Part shown: positions 22,959-23,222 of the stretch, in pieces
How positions within the stretch are numbered: position 1 is the stretch's first letter
How the letters are laid out: every line of letters starts with the position of its first letter
From: Alteribacillus sp041949975
GTDB taxonomy: Bacteria > Bacillota > Bacilli > Bacillales > Marinococcaceae
Length of the DNA stretch: 23,222 nucleotides
Direction: 5' to 3'
Assembly: GCF_041949975.1 (NCBI RefSeq)
Contig: NZ_JBHFQG010000045.1
Location: forward strand, 1 to 23,222
Notes under the pieces: generated by a model
Told to the model about the DNA's origin: nothing
Databases searched by the model: none
Seen by the model: only the letters and a program-made list of their open reading frames with translations
Translations under genes and position numbers: made by a program

Positions 22959-22975
22959 ATTTGTTTAGGAAATTA
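22953..22975. repeat. Copy 2 of the dispersed 22-23-base sequence
   Basis: TTTTTTATTTGTTTAGGAAA followed by TTA begins in the T-run of the terminator. It equals the string at 210-231 except for one extra T. The remaining stretch to 23146 is AT-rich. It holds a TTGACA at 23033-23038 without a good -10 and a weak GGAC/GTCC hairpin near 23097-23120 that could end the minus-strand gene. Confidence 0.5.
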
Positions 22976-23146
22976 CACTAGCGTTGCATAAAAATTTTAT
23001 ACACTTGTAAACCAATACAAATATACCATTTATTGACATTTATCAGTTGTTCGGAATACTCTGATTTTTATATTCCATATTACAGAAGAAAAAAGGACAA
23101 TAGGGCTATAAAGGTAGTCCAACATCCATTTTTTTACAAGTGGTTA

Positions 23147-23222
23147 TTATATTATTGGATCGTAGGTAAGATCATCCAAATGTGCAACATTCCCTGATTC
23201 ATATTGTGCTAGAGTTTCTGCG
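23147..23222 (-). CDS. C-terminus of an unidentified protein (partial)
   Basis: On the minus strand an open frame enters from the window edge and gives 24 residues ending NVAHLDDLTYDPII before TAA (plus 23147-23149). The composition looks like a real protein end, and a weak hairpin with a T-run follows downstream on that strand. The family cannot be named from so little. Confidence 0.45.
   Translation of the reverse strand, partial: AETLAQYESGNVAHLDDLTYDPII

Noticed and set aside
1..23222. CRISPR array, toxin-antitoxin pair or phage defence island
   Set aside because: No spaced identical repeats, no defence-type nuclease or NTPase besides the housekeeping AddAB and SbcCD, and no recognisable toxin-antitoxin genes were seen.

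Overview
The window looks like chromosome of a low-GC Gram-positive of the Bacillaceae. The reasons are AT-rich DNA, GGAGG-type ribosome binding sites with several GTG and TTG starts, AddAB in place of RecBCD, a Bacillus-type poly-gamma-glutamate (PGA) synthase, and a structured repeat typical of Bacillaceae. The species cannot be fixed from the sequence alone. I ran no database search; identities rest on motifs, lengths and remembered family sequences.

Layout. (1) 1-640: the 3' tail of an IS1182-type transposase with its terminator and probable right end, then a Bacillaceae-1-like structured repeat. (2) 640-1266: a small unassigned gene (701-1009) with a good promoter, then a candidate leader ORF overlapping a rho-independent terminator. 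(3) 1267-13030: a tightly packed recombination/repair operon addB-addA-sbcD-sbcC, ending in a bidirectional terminator shared with the convergent capsule genes. (4) 13134-17972, minus strand: a PGA capsule locus in two transcription units. capD-pgsE is upstream and closed by its own terminator; pgsB-pgsC-pgsA follows. pgsE is only 51 codons long and easy to miss. (5) 18159-19423: a ZIP metal transporter, a 33-residue membrane peptide with a possible pseudoknot over its ribosome binding site, and a convergent CHY zinc-finger protein whose promoter is flanked by a 16/17 inverted repeat. (6) 19424-23222: a leader ORF overlapping an unassigned gene, an SDR oxidoreductase, a DJ-1/PfpI-family protein joined to an unassigned gene, another unassigned gene with a terminator, and the 3' end of a minus-strand gene that leaves the window.

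How the genes work together. AddAB and SbcCD both process DNA ends, and here all four are probably made from one message. PgsB, PgsC and PgsA (with PgsE) polymerise and export PGA. CapD, a membrane-anchored gamma-glutamyltranspeptidase relative, probably attaches the polymer to the wall or trims it. The separation of capD-pgsE from pgsBCA by a terminator suggests that synthesis and anchoring/release can be regulated independently. I see no CRISPR array, tRNA, rRNA, phage or classical defence island. The less explained features are the regulatory structures in the accessory half and four or five unassigned small genes.
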